A stretch of 64,000 nucleotides of DNA from JAQWCH01 sp050952725 (lineage in GTDB: Bacteria; Bacillota_I; Bacilli_A; RFN20; CAG-826). Positions 16,758-25,092 of this stretch are shown here, one piece after another. Below the pieces are notes generated by a model that saw only the letters and a list, made by a program, of their open reading frames with translations, made no database searches and had not been told where the DNA came from. How positions within the stretch are numbered: the first letter of the stretch is position 1; each line of letters opens with the position of its first letter. Made by a program: the position numbers and the translations under genes. The stretch is from contig JBMNLN010000001.1 of assembly GCA_050952725.1 (NCBI GenBank), forward strand, positions 744,001 to 808,000, in the 5' to 3' direction.

Positions 16758-17067
16758 TTATTAATATAGCAAAAAGAATGCAAAAAACATATTTCATTTT
16801 GATCGCGAGGGAAACCAGGTCAAGATTAAACACATCATATTCGCCAAAGCATTGCGAGGATGTTGCCCTTTAATCTAATCACGAAGCGCTTTTTCGCTAA
16901 TTTTGGTCGTGAGAAAACAAAGCGGACATGATTTTCCTGTCCTTATAAGGAGAAAACGGAATTAGCCAACAGTCCTCTTGAGAAACGCCATTTGACAATC
17001 GGAAGGCTTTAAGTTGATAATTAATTTATCAAGAGTTTAAATTTTCAAAAAGGAGTTTAAAAAATTC
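16758..17067. other. Intergenic region with two divergent promoters
   Basis: 310 nt without a supported gene. It holds the extended -10 of the lipoprotein gene (minus strand, near 16762-16770) and the promoter/operator of the surface-protein gene (16992-17032). Confidence 0.5.
16992..17032 (+). promoter_or_regulatory. Promoter with overlapping inverted-repeat operator
   Basis: TTGACA (16992-16997), 18-nt spacer, GATAAT (17016-17021). The -10 is embedded in TTGATAA-TTAAT-TTATCAA (17014-17032), a perfect 7-bp inverted repeat and a plausible repressor site for the following surface-protein gene. Confidence 0.55.
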
Positions 17068-18663
17068 ATGAAAAAGAACAACTTTGGAAGAGCTGCCCTT
17101 TTAGCCTTTTCCACCTTGGGACTCGCCCTAGGAATCAGCGGGGTGCTGAAACAGACGGGAGTTGCTGTTCACGCCGCCCCGATTACGACGGGAACGATGA
17201 TTTATTTTAAACCGACAGATGGTTGGTTGGAAGCCGGGGCGAAAATGTGCATCTACATGTGGAATGATGGTGGTGAAAAACTTTATGAAGAGATGTCGAT
17301 TGGGACTAGCAGCACGGTCTACCACTTTGAAACCCCAACTTCCACGAAAGGCTCATTTGATAACCTCATCTTCCTTCGTAATAATCCGAGCGAACCGATT
17401 GGTTGGGATGGAAAATGGAATCAAACGAGCGATTTAACTTACGATGGGACCAATAATTTGTATATTATCCCTTATGCCGAACAATGGCAGCAGGCCAGTC
17501 TCAATAATACACACTGGTCCCTTTATGATGCGGCGACCTATGGTTTGATGGAAATTCCTGATGCGACCGCTTTATATCTTCGTCCCGATGCGGCTTTTAT
17601 GGATGATGGAACCACGACTGCGGACCGGATTGCCGCTTATTTCTTTAATTCCGATGGGAAAAATGCTTGGGTTGAGGCCACCGCGGAAGCCGGCGGACTT
17701 TATAAGGTCTTATCCCCGACTTTAACCGCTGGTGTCTTGCCTAACAAGGTGATCTTTGTTTCGATGAAACAAGGGACAACGGGAAGTAATTGGGACAATA
17801 AATTACAACAAACGGCCGACCTAATTCCCGATTTAACTAAGCCGCTGTTTGATGTTGCTTCCAGCTCTTGGCAAGGAGTCCCGACGATCGTCACTCCAAT
17901 CGCGACGACCGCTGGGATTAGCAGTAGCAAATTCCGCCTTTGGCTCAACCGCAATAACCACTATCCAAGCGATGCTCATCAATACTTATTAAAAGTGGGC
18001 ACGAACCGTTATAGTCCGAGTGGATATGAAAAAGCTTTAGTCTTTGATGTGGATGGAATTTATTTCCCCTATTGGGATTTAGAGATCGCTACTCTCAAAG
18101 GTCAAGCAGTAGGTTTTACCATCGTCAATACCGCTAATGAGGTGCAAGTTGAAATTCCTGCGACCACCTTTATCGAAAAAGATAATAGCAAACTTTGGAT
18201 TATCCAATACAATGAGGAGACATCGACTTGGTCGATTCAAAAAGATAAAATCGTCGGAAGAGCCTTTGCCTCATTTGTCGGCAAAGTACTCGAAGGCTAT
18301 CTTAGCTGTTCTTCCAGTGTCGATAACGGCTTTGGGGCTTTTAATCTCGTGAACGAAAACTTCATTGAACGCTTAGAAGGCGGGACGTGGAATGTCGAAG
18401 GGAATCTCGGGGAGGTAATCATCAATGACTTCGCCAATCAAACTGATTATGCTACGGGAACCAAAACCGCAACCGTTGATGCCTATACCAAGCATCAAAT
18501 GCTACAAGCCAATTACACCGCCGCTTTAGGCGGAGGGGGAGCGCCTTGGGTTTTAAGAGGTTCCAACTTTAATGCGATTCTGATTTCCGTGTTGATCATG
18601 GCGGTGGTCAGCCTGGGATTATTCGGCCTTCTCGCCTTGAGTAAAAAACGTTTCCAAAACTAA
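17068..18663 (+). CDS. C-terminally membrane-anchored surface protein with carbohydrate-binding-like repeats
   Basis: 531 aa. A signal peptide ends around VAVHAAP (about residue 36). At least two related beta-rich repeats follow: one centred on FDNLIFLRNNPSEPIGWDGK then QTSDLTYDG, a second on NKVIFVSMKQGTTGSNWDNK then QQTADLIPD. This aromatic 'W-x-x-K/N-x-x-Q-T-x-D-L' pattern resembles starch-binding (CBM25/26-like) modules. Near the end is a conserved domain, LEGYLSC-x5-DNG-GAF, shared with the 38919 protein. It closes with a membrane helix (ILISVLIMAVVSLGLFGLLAL) and basic tail SKKRFQN. No LPXTG motif. Probably binds polysaccharide at the cell surface. An AAGGAG lies about 12 nt upstream. 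Terminator at 18700. Confidence 0.7.
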   Translation: MKKNNFGRAALLAFSTLGLALGISGVLKQTGVAVHAAPITTGTMIYFKPTDGWLEAGAKMCIYMWNDGGEKLYEEMSIGTSSTVYHFETPTSTKGSFDNLIFLRNNPSEPIGWDGKWNQTSDLTYDGTNNLYIIPYAEQWQQASLNNTHWSLYDAATYGLMEIPDATALYLRPDAAFMDDGTTTADRIAAYFFNSDGKNAWVEATAEAGGLYKVLSPTLTAGVLPNKVIFVSMKQGTTGSNWDNKLQQTADLIPDLTKPLFDVASSSWQGVPTIVTPIATTAGISSSKFRLWLNRNNHYPSDAHQYLLKVGTNRYSPSGYEKALVFDVDGIYFPYWDLEIATLKGQAVGFTIVNTANEVQVEIPATTFIEKDNSKLWIIQYNEETSTWSIQKDKIVGRAFASFVGKVLEGYLSCSSSVDNGFGAFNLVNENFIERLEGGTWNVEGNLGEVIINDFANQTDYATGTKTATVDAYTKHQMLQANYTAALGGGGAPWVLRGSNFNAILISVLIMAVVSLGLFGLLALSKKRFQN

Positions 18664-18699
18664 ATCATATCTCTAAAAAAACTTTGAAATAAAGTAAGG

Positions 18700-18730
18700 A
18701 AGACCTGAGGGGAAAATCTCAGGTCTTTTC
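18700..18730 (+). terminator. Terminator of the surface-protein gene
   Basis: AAGACCTGAG-GGGAAAAT-CTCAGGTCTT then TTC. Perfect 10-bp stem. Confidence 0.88.
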
Positions 18731-18969
18731 TTATCGGGTTTCTCGTCTATCGAAATGAGCATCGCGCGGTTTTTCAAGTGGAGAAAACGGTGATAACCAT
18801 GGCGACTTTAACAAATGCTTGAAGAAAACCCCTGGTATTTTAGCCATCGGCTTTAATTATCTTGCTTCGTATTAAGCGAAACTTCTTCCAATTCCCATCA
18901 TGCCCAAAACGCTGAAGCAGATGGGGGGAATGATTATTTTTGTCCCAATTTAATTTCCAAGAACCCTAA

Positions 18970-19017
18970 AATGGCAGACTGCTTTTTTGTTTATGACTTG
19001 CAAATGAAAAACGGTAT
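18970..19017. repeat. Intergenic motif, copy 1
   Basis: AGACTGC-TTTTTTGTTT ... CAAATG ... ACGGTATCA occurs here and again at about 28138-28181 in the AT-rich island, in the same order and spacing and with most positions conserved. Possibly a mobile-element end or a shared regulatory site. Confidence 0.5.
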
Positions 19018-19026
19018 CAATAATAC

Positions 19027-19055
19027 TTGCAAAATTCTTGAAAAAACTCTATATT
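19027..19055 (+). promoter_or_regulatory. potABCD promoter
   Basis: TTGCAA (19027-19032), 17-nt spacer, TATATT (19050-19055). The leader to potA is about 80 nt, long enough for a regulatory fold, but no known riboswitch is recognised. Confidence 0.65.
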
Positions 19056-19142
19056 TTTATTGCTATCGCTCCAGCCGCTTGGGTATGGTGGTAGTTCACA
19101 ACAAATGAGCGCCTGCTCAAGCGTAGAAAATGGGGGTGCACG

Positions 19143-20645
19143 ATGAAGAAAAACGATGTAATCATCGAATTAACGCATGTCAGCAAAGTCTATGATGGCA
19201 CGACGGTAGTCGATGATTTTAATTTATATGTGAAAAAAGGCGAGTTTATCACCTTTTTAGGGCCTTCGGGTTGTGGCAAGACGACCACCTTACGGATGAT
19301 CGCGGGGTTTGAGTTACCGACGACTGGACAGATCTTCCTAAATGGCGAAGATATCACCAATCTCCCTCCCCATAAACGTCCGATTAACACCGTCTTCCAA
19401 CGTTATGCCTTGTTTCCCCATCTCGATGTCTACGACAACATCGCTTTTGGTTTAAAACTGAAACGCCTTCCTGTCGAAGTCGCGCCTGGAAAAATTAAAA
19501 AAGTGAAATTGACTGAAGCCGAAATCGATGACAAGGTGACGCGCGCTTTAAAACTCGTCGATTTAGAAGCGTTTGAAGACCGCGATGTCACTACCCTCTC
19601 GGGGGGGCAGCAACAACGGGTGGCCATCGCCCGGGCGTTAGTTAATGAACCGCATATCTTACTACTCGATGAACCGTTAGGGGCGCTGGATTTAAAGATG
19701 CGCAAGGAGATGCAAATCGAATTAAAGGAAATGCATCGAAAACTGGGAATTACTTTTATCTATGTCACCCATGACCAAGAAGAAGCCCTGACGATGTCGG
19801 ATACCATCGTGGTGATGCGCGATGGTAAAATCGAGCAAATCGGCACCCCGACGATGATCTATAACGAACCCCAAAATGTCTATGTCGCTGACTTTATCGG
19901 CGAGAGCAATATCTACAGTGCGACGATGATCGATAAGCAGAAAGTCCGCTTCTTAAATGCGACATGGGACTGCGTCGATGAGATGCAAAAGAATGAAAAA
20001 GTCGATGTCGTGGTTCGTCCTGAAGATATCATCATCGGTCCCAAAGGTTCGGGTTCCACCCAAGCCAAGATTACCCATAAAGTCTTCAAAGGCATCCATT
20101 ATGAATATCTCGCCCAAGTCGGAAAATACGATGTGACGATTCAAACCACGGTCGAACATCAATTAGGTGATGAGATCGGCTTGACGATTACTCCCGACAA
20201 TATTCACATCATGAAAAAGGTCTTTACGGTCAACACCTATGATGATGCATGGATTAACAAGCATAACCAAGTGATGATCGATGATGTGGCTTTTGAATGC
20301 GATGTCACCCAGTTAAAAGAGGGGGCTACTCTTGATGAAGAAGGATATCTCATCGATCAACAGGGGAAGAAATATGACTTAAATGATGTCGATGTGATCG
20401 CTGAAGTTGCTTTTGATCAAATCGAAGTCATCGATAACCCCGAAGAAGGAACGATTGCGGGGCATATTATCGAATCGATTTATTTAGGTGATCACTATCA
20501 GATTATCGTCCGGACGGAAAATGAAGAAGATTTCGTCATCGATACTCCCTATTTATGGAACCCCGATGACTTTGTCAGTTTAAAAATTGCCCCCGAGGCG
20601 ATTAAATTACGCGCCAAAGGAGAGCTGATCCCCGATGAAGATTAG
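19143..20645 (+). CDS. potA: Spermidine/putrescine ABC transporter ATPase, extended C-terminus
   Basis: 500 aa against the usual 360-380. The N-terminal ATPase is complete: GPSGCGKTTTLRM (Walker A), FQRYALFPHLDVYDNIAFGL (Q-loop), TLSGGQQQRVAIARAL (signature) and LLLDEPLGALD (Walker B/D-loop). The C-terminal TOBE-type region (about 290 on) is enlarged by an acidic segment (INKHNQVMIDDVAFECDVTQ ... DVIAEVAFDQIEVID), so two beta-barrel-like segments may be present. It energises polyamine uptake with PotBCD. GGGGGTG precedes ATG 19143. It overlaps potB by 11 nt. The CDS is far less AT-rich than the island that follows at 26.4 kb. Confidence 0.93.
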   Translation: MKKNDVIIELTHVSKVYDGTTVVDDFNLYVKKGEFITFLGPSGCGKTTTLRMIAGFELPTTGQIFLNGEDITNLPPHKRPINTVFQRYALFPHLDVYDNIAFGLKLKRLPVEVAPGKIKKVKLTEAEIDDKVTRALKLVDLEAFEDRDVTTLSGGQQQRVAIARALVNEPHILLLDEPLGALDLKMRKEMQIELKEMHRKLGITFIYVTHDQEEALTMSDTIVVMRDGKIEQIGTPTMIYNEPQNVYVADFIGESNIYSATMIDKQKVRFLNATWDCVDEMQKNEKVDVVVRPEDIIIGPKGSGSTQAKITHKVFKGIHYEYLAQVGKYDVTIQTTVEHQLGDEIGLTITPDNIHIMKKVFTVNTYDDAWINKHNQVMIDDVAFECDVTQLKEGATLDEEGYLIDQQGKKYDLNDVDVIAEVAFDQIEVIDNPEEGTIAGHIIESIYLGDHYQIIVRTENEEDFVIDTPYLWNPDDFVSLKIAPEAIKLRAKGELIPDED

Positions 20646-21435
20646 GTTTCAACGGAAGTTTCTGGCGATTCCTTACCTGCTCTTCTTTTTGTTTTTCTTA
20701 GTTTTACCGATTTTTCTTATCGTCTATTATGCCTTTACCGATCATAATGGGAAATTTACCTTTGATTTAGTGCGAAACTTTTTCTCCGATACGGGGAAAC
20801 TCGAAGTTTTAGCCATCTCTTTGATCTTTGGGTTATTAAACACCATTTTCTGTTTATTAATCGGCTATCCAGTTTCGATGCTCTTAGCCAATAAGAAATA
20901 CAATAAAAATGCGGTACTAGTTACTTTATTTATCATGCCGATGTGGATTAATTTTGTCATCCGCACTTGGGCGACGCGCGACTTACTCGCCTGGATTGGC
21001 CTATCCGGGGGGATCTATCCCGAACTAGCGACGACCATCGGTCTAGTTTATAACTATCTCCCATTTGCGATTATGCCCCTATATACGACGATGTTAAAGA
21101 TGGACCAGAGCCAAATTGAAGCGGCGAGTGATCTCGGGGCAAATCCAGTCCAAGTCTTCTTTAAAGTGATAATCCCGATGACTAAACCGGGGATTTTAAG
21201 CGCGGCGACGATGGTGTTTATGCCGACGATTTCCTCCTATGTAATCGCCGATATCTTAGGCGAAGGCAAAGTCACCTTATTTGGGAAATACATCCAAATC
21301 TACTTTGGTCAAAGCGATTGGAATAACGGTTCCTTACTAGCGTTAATCATGCTTCTATTGATTAGCATTTCCTTTATCCTTAATAAGAAAACCGCTCAAA
21401 GCGATGAAGGTGGGGTTAAAAGTTCAATATGGTAA
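20635..21435 (+). CDS. potB: Spermidine/putrescine ABC permease PotB
   Basis: 266 aa, six membrane helices. It opens KFLAIPYLLFFLFFLVLPIFLIVYYAF. The EAA loop is QIEAASDLGANPVQVFFKVIIPMTKPGI, which docks on PotA, and WINFVIRTWATRDLL is a PotB-type segment. The start overlaps potA and the end overlaps potC by 7 nt, indicating translational coupling. Confidence 0.93.
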   Translation: MKIRFQRKFLAIPYLLFFLFFLVLPIFLIVYYAFTDHNGKFTFDLVRNFFSDTGKLEVLAISLIFGLLNTIFCLLIGYPVSMLLANKKYNKNAVLVTLFIMPMWINFVIRTWATRDLLAWIGLSGGIYPELATTIGLVYNYLPFAIMPLYTTMLKMDQSQIEAASDLGANPVQVFFKVIIPMTKPGILSAATMVFMPTISSYVIADILGEGKVTLFGKYIQIYFGQSDWNNGSLLALIMLLLISISFILNKKTAQSDEGGVKSSIW

Positions 21436-22268
21436 AGCCAAAACGCGAACTGCTCAAAGTGCTGCTAGGACGAGGATTGATTCTCTTCGTCTTGCTTTTG
21501 ATGTACGCCCCGATTATCGTCTTGATGGTTTTCTCCTTTACCGAATCGACCAATGTCGGAACTTGGAATGGTTTCTCGTTTCAACTCTATCTCGACTTAT
21601 TTAAAAATAAGGTGATTATGCGCGCTTTGTTCAATACGCTTCTCGTCGCTGTAGTAAGTGGTGTGGTCTCGACGATTTTGGGGACTTTAGGGGCGGTTGG
21701 AGCCTTTTATATGTCGAAAAAGGGGCGGAAGTTAGTCGAAGGTTTAACCCAAATCCCGATTATTAACGCTGAAATTGTCATGGCGATTTCCTTAGCGGTT
21801 TTATTCGTCGCCTTCAGTGCGAAGTTTAACTTCCTCACCTTACTGATCGGCCATGTGGTCTTGACTGTCGCTTTTGTCTATCTTTCGGTTAAACCAAAAC
21901 TGGTACAGATGGATCCGAGTATTTATGAAGCTGCGCTCGATTTAGGGGCCACCCCGCGGGTGGCGATGCGGAAAGTGATTTTCCCCGAGGTTTTACCGGG
22001 GATTATCTCCGGCTTTATGCTGGCCTTTACCTTATCTTTAGATGACTTCATTATCACCTTTTTCCTCAGGGATAATTCTTTCGATACGATTTCGACTTAT
22101 GTCCAAGGTGTCATCGCCAAAAGTGCCATCCCCCCGGCTCTGCGCGCGTTAACAACAATTATTTTTGGATTGGCCTTAATTGTCCTTTTTGTCAACAACT
22201 GGCGCACGAAGAAAGAAGAACAATTAAAAGCCTTCCATCATGGGAAAGGAACGGTGAATGCCCAATGA
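21429..22268 (+). CDS. potC: Spermidine/putrescine ABC permease PotC
   Basis: 279 aa, six membrane helices. APIIVLMVFSFTESTNVGTWNGFS is the PotC N-terminal pattern, and the EAA loop is IYEAALDLGATPRVAMRKVIFPEVLPGI. SLDDFIITFFLRD is also typical. It overlaps potB (7 nt) and potD (4 nt). Confidence 0.93.
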   Translation: MVKPKRELLKVLLGRGLILFVLLLMYAPIIVLMVFSFTESTNVGTWNGFSFQLYLDLFKNKVIMRALFNTLLVAVVSGVVSTILGTLGAVGAFYMSKKGRKLVEGLTQIPIINAEIVMAISLAVLFVAFSAKFNFLTLLIGHVVLTVAFVYLSVKPKLVQMDPSIYEAALDLGATPRVAMRKVIFPEVLPGIISGFMLAFTLSLDDFIITFFLRDNSFDTISTYVQGVIAKSAIPPALRALTTIIFGLALIVLFVNNWRTKKEEQLKAFHHGKGTVNAQ

Positions 22269-23752
22269 AAAAGTTTGTAACCATTGCTTTAGCGACTCTG
22301 CTTTTAGGTGGAGCCGCCCTCCCGAGTTTGCAACAGACGAAAGTCGATGCGGCCAGCGAAAAGAAAACCTTGCGCATCTATAACTGGGAAGACTATATCT
22401 ATGAACCTGAAAGCGCTGATGAACAGCCATCGATTATCGATCAGTTTATCGCCTTTAAAGCCGAAGCCGGAGTAGATGTAACCGTCGTCTATGATACTTT
22501 TGCCACCAATGAAGATATGTACAATATCATGAAACTAGGCAAATCTTCATATGACTTAATCGCCCCCAGTGACTACATGATTCAAAAGATGGCGTTCGAG
22601 GGGATGTTAGAAAAATACGAATATGACGCCGCGACCCAAACCTATGCGAATATTCCCAATTACAACACCTACGCGTCGAAGTATTTAAAAGACATCTATG
22701 ATGAGATTGAAGTCTCCGAATACGCGGTTGGTTATATGTGGGGGACTTTAGGGATCGTCTATAACCCCAATCTCCCCGATGGCCGCCTCGATGCTCAGAT
22801 GATGGAAGATGTCAAAAGTTGGACCGTGCTCTGGGATGAAAAATACAAAGGCAAAATCTCGATTAAAGACTCGATGCGCGATGCGTATGTGGTCGGATTA
22901 CTCTATGTCCATAAGGAGACGATTGAAACTCTACAAGCTACATTAGCCGCGGGAAGTATCACCGAAGTTGCCTTTAAAGAAAGAATGGCGGAACTCTTAA
23001 ACGATACGACCCCAGAGACGGTGGAAAAAGTCTCGCAAGCCTTAAAAGAACTCAAGAAGAATATCTATGGTCTGGAAGTCGATAGCGGCAAAAACGATAT
23101 CGTCACCGGCAAGATCACGATGAATACCGCCTGGAGTGGCGATGCCGTCTATGCGATGGATATCGCCGAGGAAGAAGAAGGAGTCGAACTCTATTACTCG
23201 ATTCCCGATGAAGGGGCGAATATCTGGTTTGATGGCTGGGTGATGCCCAAAGGGGCGGATAAAGAACTCGCGGCTGATTTCTTAAACTTCATCTCCAATC
23301 CCGAAATCGCCGCTTTAAATATGGATTATATCGGCTATACCTCCTTTATCGCGGGGCAAGAAGTCCTCAGCCTCATCCATGATTGGTATGATGCCGAAGC
23401 AGGGGGAACGATGGTCGATTTAACCTATTTCTTTGAGGGGACGGTCGATGTTGATCCTGAAGACCCTGCGACTTCGATGATCATCTATTCCGATTTAGTC
23501 AACCGCCAATTAACCGCTCAATATCCTTCCGAAGAAGAGATTCTCCGCTGTGTGATCATGGAGCATTTCGACAATGAAACCAATAACCGCATCGTCGAGA
23601 TGTGGGCTGATTTTAAAGCGACGACGATTGCCGCGTGGATGATCGTTTTAATCGTCTTATTGGTCTTAGGGGGAGGCGGCTATCTCGTCTTTGAAATCCA
23701 AAGACGGAAAAAATCCAAGCGCCATGCGCGAAAAGCGGCGAAATCCTCATAA
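22265..23752 (+). CDS. potD: Polyamine-binding protein PotD with C-terminal membrane anchor
   Basis: 495 aa against about 350 usual. N-terminal signal peptide MKKFVTIALATLLLGGAALP with no lipobox Cys. The binding protein begins KKTLRIYNWEDYIYEP, the PotD hallmark; SSYDLIAPSDYMIQKM, MWGTLGIVYNP, TAWSGDAVYAMD and YSIPDEGANIWFDGWVMPKGA follow. After the domain, about residues 455-475 form a membrane helix (WMIVLIVLLVLGGGGYLVF) with a basic tail RRKKSKRHARKAAK. The binder is thus tethered by its C-terminus rather than by a lipid. The stop is followed about 40 nt later by an inverted repeat around the next promoter. Confidence 0.92.
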   Translation: MKKFVTIALATLLLGGAALPSLQQTKVDAASEKKTLRIYNWEDYIYEPESADEQPSIIDQFIAFKAEAGVDVTVVYDTFATNEDMYNIMKLGKSSYDLIAPSDYMIQKMAFEGMLEKYEYDAATQTYANIPNYNTYASKYLKDIYDEIEVSEYAVGYMWGTLGIVYNPNLPDGRLDAQMMEDVKSWTVLWDEKYKGKISIKDSMRDAYVVGLLYVHKETIETLQATLAAGSITEVAFKERMAELLNDTTPETVEKVSQALKELKKNIYGLEVDSGKNDIVTGKITMNTAWSGDAVYAMDIAEEEEGVELYYSIPDEGANIWFDGWVMPKGADKELAADFLNFISNPEIAALNMDYIGYTSFIAGQEVLSLIHDWYDAEAGGTMVDLTYFFEGTVDVDPEDPATSMIIYSDLVNRQLTAQYPSEEEILRCVIMEHFDNETNNRIVEMWADFKATTIAAWMIVLIVLLVLGGGGYLVFEIQRRKKSKRHARKAAKSS

Positions 23753-23785
23753 AGCACTCCGCGCAATAAAACCATAACGAAGATT

Positions 23786-23828
23786 AAATTCTCCTGCGAT
23801 TTATAATAAAATAAGAGTAGGAGAATTT
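23786..23828 (+). promoter_or_regulatory. Inverted repeat embracing promoter and Shine-Dalgarno of the DUF2804 gene
   Basis: AAATTCTCCT (23786-23795) and AGGAGAATTT (23819-23828) are perfect 10-bp arms. Between them lies TATAAT (23802-23807). The right arm contains the AGGAG ribosome-binding site of the following gene. Confidence 0.55.
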
Positions 23829-23832
23829 TCTT

Positions 23833-25092
23833 ATGCCAGTTCAAAACCCCAAACAATATCGCCTGCTTAGTTTAACTTTTCCCCTGCTGATTCCCTTGTT
23901 GCTAAGCTCGGGCGAGCAAGTCTTACTTTCCTTAGTTGCAGTTTTAATCGTTTTCGGACTTTTAATCATCATGAGCATTTTCATAAAGAAGCGCAATAGG
24001 CGCTTACGTAATCAAAGCATCAGTGCTTTCGTTAGGAAAAAACAAGCAGAGGCGAATTGTCAAGAACTTTTCTATCAAACCCCAGTTGCGATTTTTGATC
24101 AGAAAAAAAAGCATACGAACTTTGGGTATGCAACCGATATGGCTTTTATCTTTGAACCGGAAAAAGTCAAACGGCAGATGCGGTTAAAAGAATGGGATTT
24201 CTATCAAATCCAACATGGGCGGTATGTGGTGCAGTTGACGATTGGCCATATCTCTTACGCGCAGAATGTGGCGATTAATTTAATCGACCTAGAAGCGAAA
24301 AAAACCTATGCCAGTGGCATCATCAAACTGTTTAAAGGTCAAAGTATGAAAATGCCCGTGGATCCAAGTGTCGATCAAGAAGTGCACTATGTCGATAAGA
24401 AATTAGGGGTTGATCTCCATTATGTGACCAAAGGTAAAGACCGGCACTTATATGGTTCGATTACCGGAAAAGATCGCATCACCTTTGCCGTTGATGTCCA
24501 TTTAGAGCGACAGGAAAATCACGAGGCTTTAGTGATCAATACCCCCTTTTCCCATTCCTTTTATCATTTCTATTTAAACTATAAAATTTCCAATTTAAAA
24601 GCCTCGGGGACCTTTTCGATGGGAGATTTAGCCTTTCGTTTTGATCCGCAAGTTGATTTTGGTCTTTTAGATTGGGGACGCGGAGTTTGGCCTTATCACC
24701 AAGTCTGGTTCTGGGGGCAGGTCAATGACTATCTTCCCGATGGCCGGATGATCGGGCTTAATCTTGGTTATGGCTTTGGCAATTTAGAAGCCGCTAGTGA
24801 AAATATGCTCTTTCTCGATGGCAAGGCTCATAAACTCGGACGTATATATTTAGCAAATGATGTCACCCAAGACTATCTAGCGGACTGGGTGATCAAATCC
24901 CCCGATGGCAAAATCGATTTAGTGATGAAGACGATTTATGATCGCTATCATAATGCCGACTTTAAACTAATCCATATGAAGTGTCACCAAGTCTATGGAC
25001 GATATTATGGGACGGTTACTTTAGAAGATGGGACGGTTATCGAACTCACTGGCCAGCAAGGGTTCTTTGAACGGGCACATAATCAATGGTAG
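23833..25092 (+). CDS. DUF2804 protein with two N-terminal membrane helices
   Basis: 419 aa. From residue about 85 on it follows the DUF2804 pattern: PVAIFDQKKKHTNFGYATD, EWDFYQIQHGRYVVQLTIGH, DWGRGVWPYHQVWFWGQ and DGRMIGLNLGYGFG. Before this are two hydrophobic helices (about residues 10-29 and 31-51) with a basic loop KKRNRRLRNQ that many DUF2804 proteins probably lack. AGGAG sits 8 nt upstream of ATG 23833, so the helices are genuinely part of the protein. Function unknown; DUF2804 is sometimes discussed as lipocalin-like. It overlaps the next gene by 7 nt. Confidence 0.75.
   Translation: MPVQNPKQYRLLSLTFPLLIPLLLSSGEQVLLSLVAVLIVFGLLIIMSIFIKKRNRRLRNQSISAFVRKKQAEANCQELFYQTPVAIFDQKKKHTNFGYATDMAFIFEPEKVKRQMRLKEWDFYQIQHGRYVVQLTIGHISYAQNVAINLIDLEAKKTYASGIIKLFKGQSMKMPVDPSVDQEVHYVDKKLGVDLHYVTKGKDRHLYGSITGKDRITFAVDVHLERQENHEALVINTPFSHSFYHFYLNYKISNLKASGTFSMGDLAFRFDPQVDFGLLDWGRGVWPYHQVWFWGQVNDYLPDGRMIGLNLGYGFGNLEAASENMLFLDGKAHKLGRIYLANDVTQDYLADWVIKSPDGKIDLVMKTIYDRYHNADFKLIHMKCHQVYGRYYGTVTLEDGTVIELTGQQGFFERAHNQW

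Larger units (their letters stand above)
18664..19142. other. 479-nt intergenic region upstream of potA
   Basis: It contains the terminator (18700), a motif shared with the 28138 region (18970-19017), the pot promoter (19027-19055) and an 80-nt leader with a CGCTTG...CAAGCG inverted repeat. The segment 18740-18965 shows no supported feature. Confidence 0.5.
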
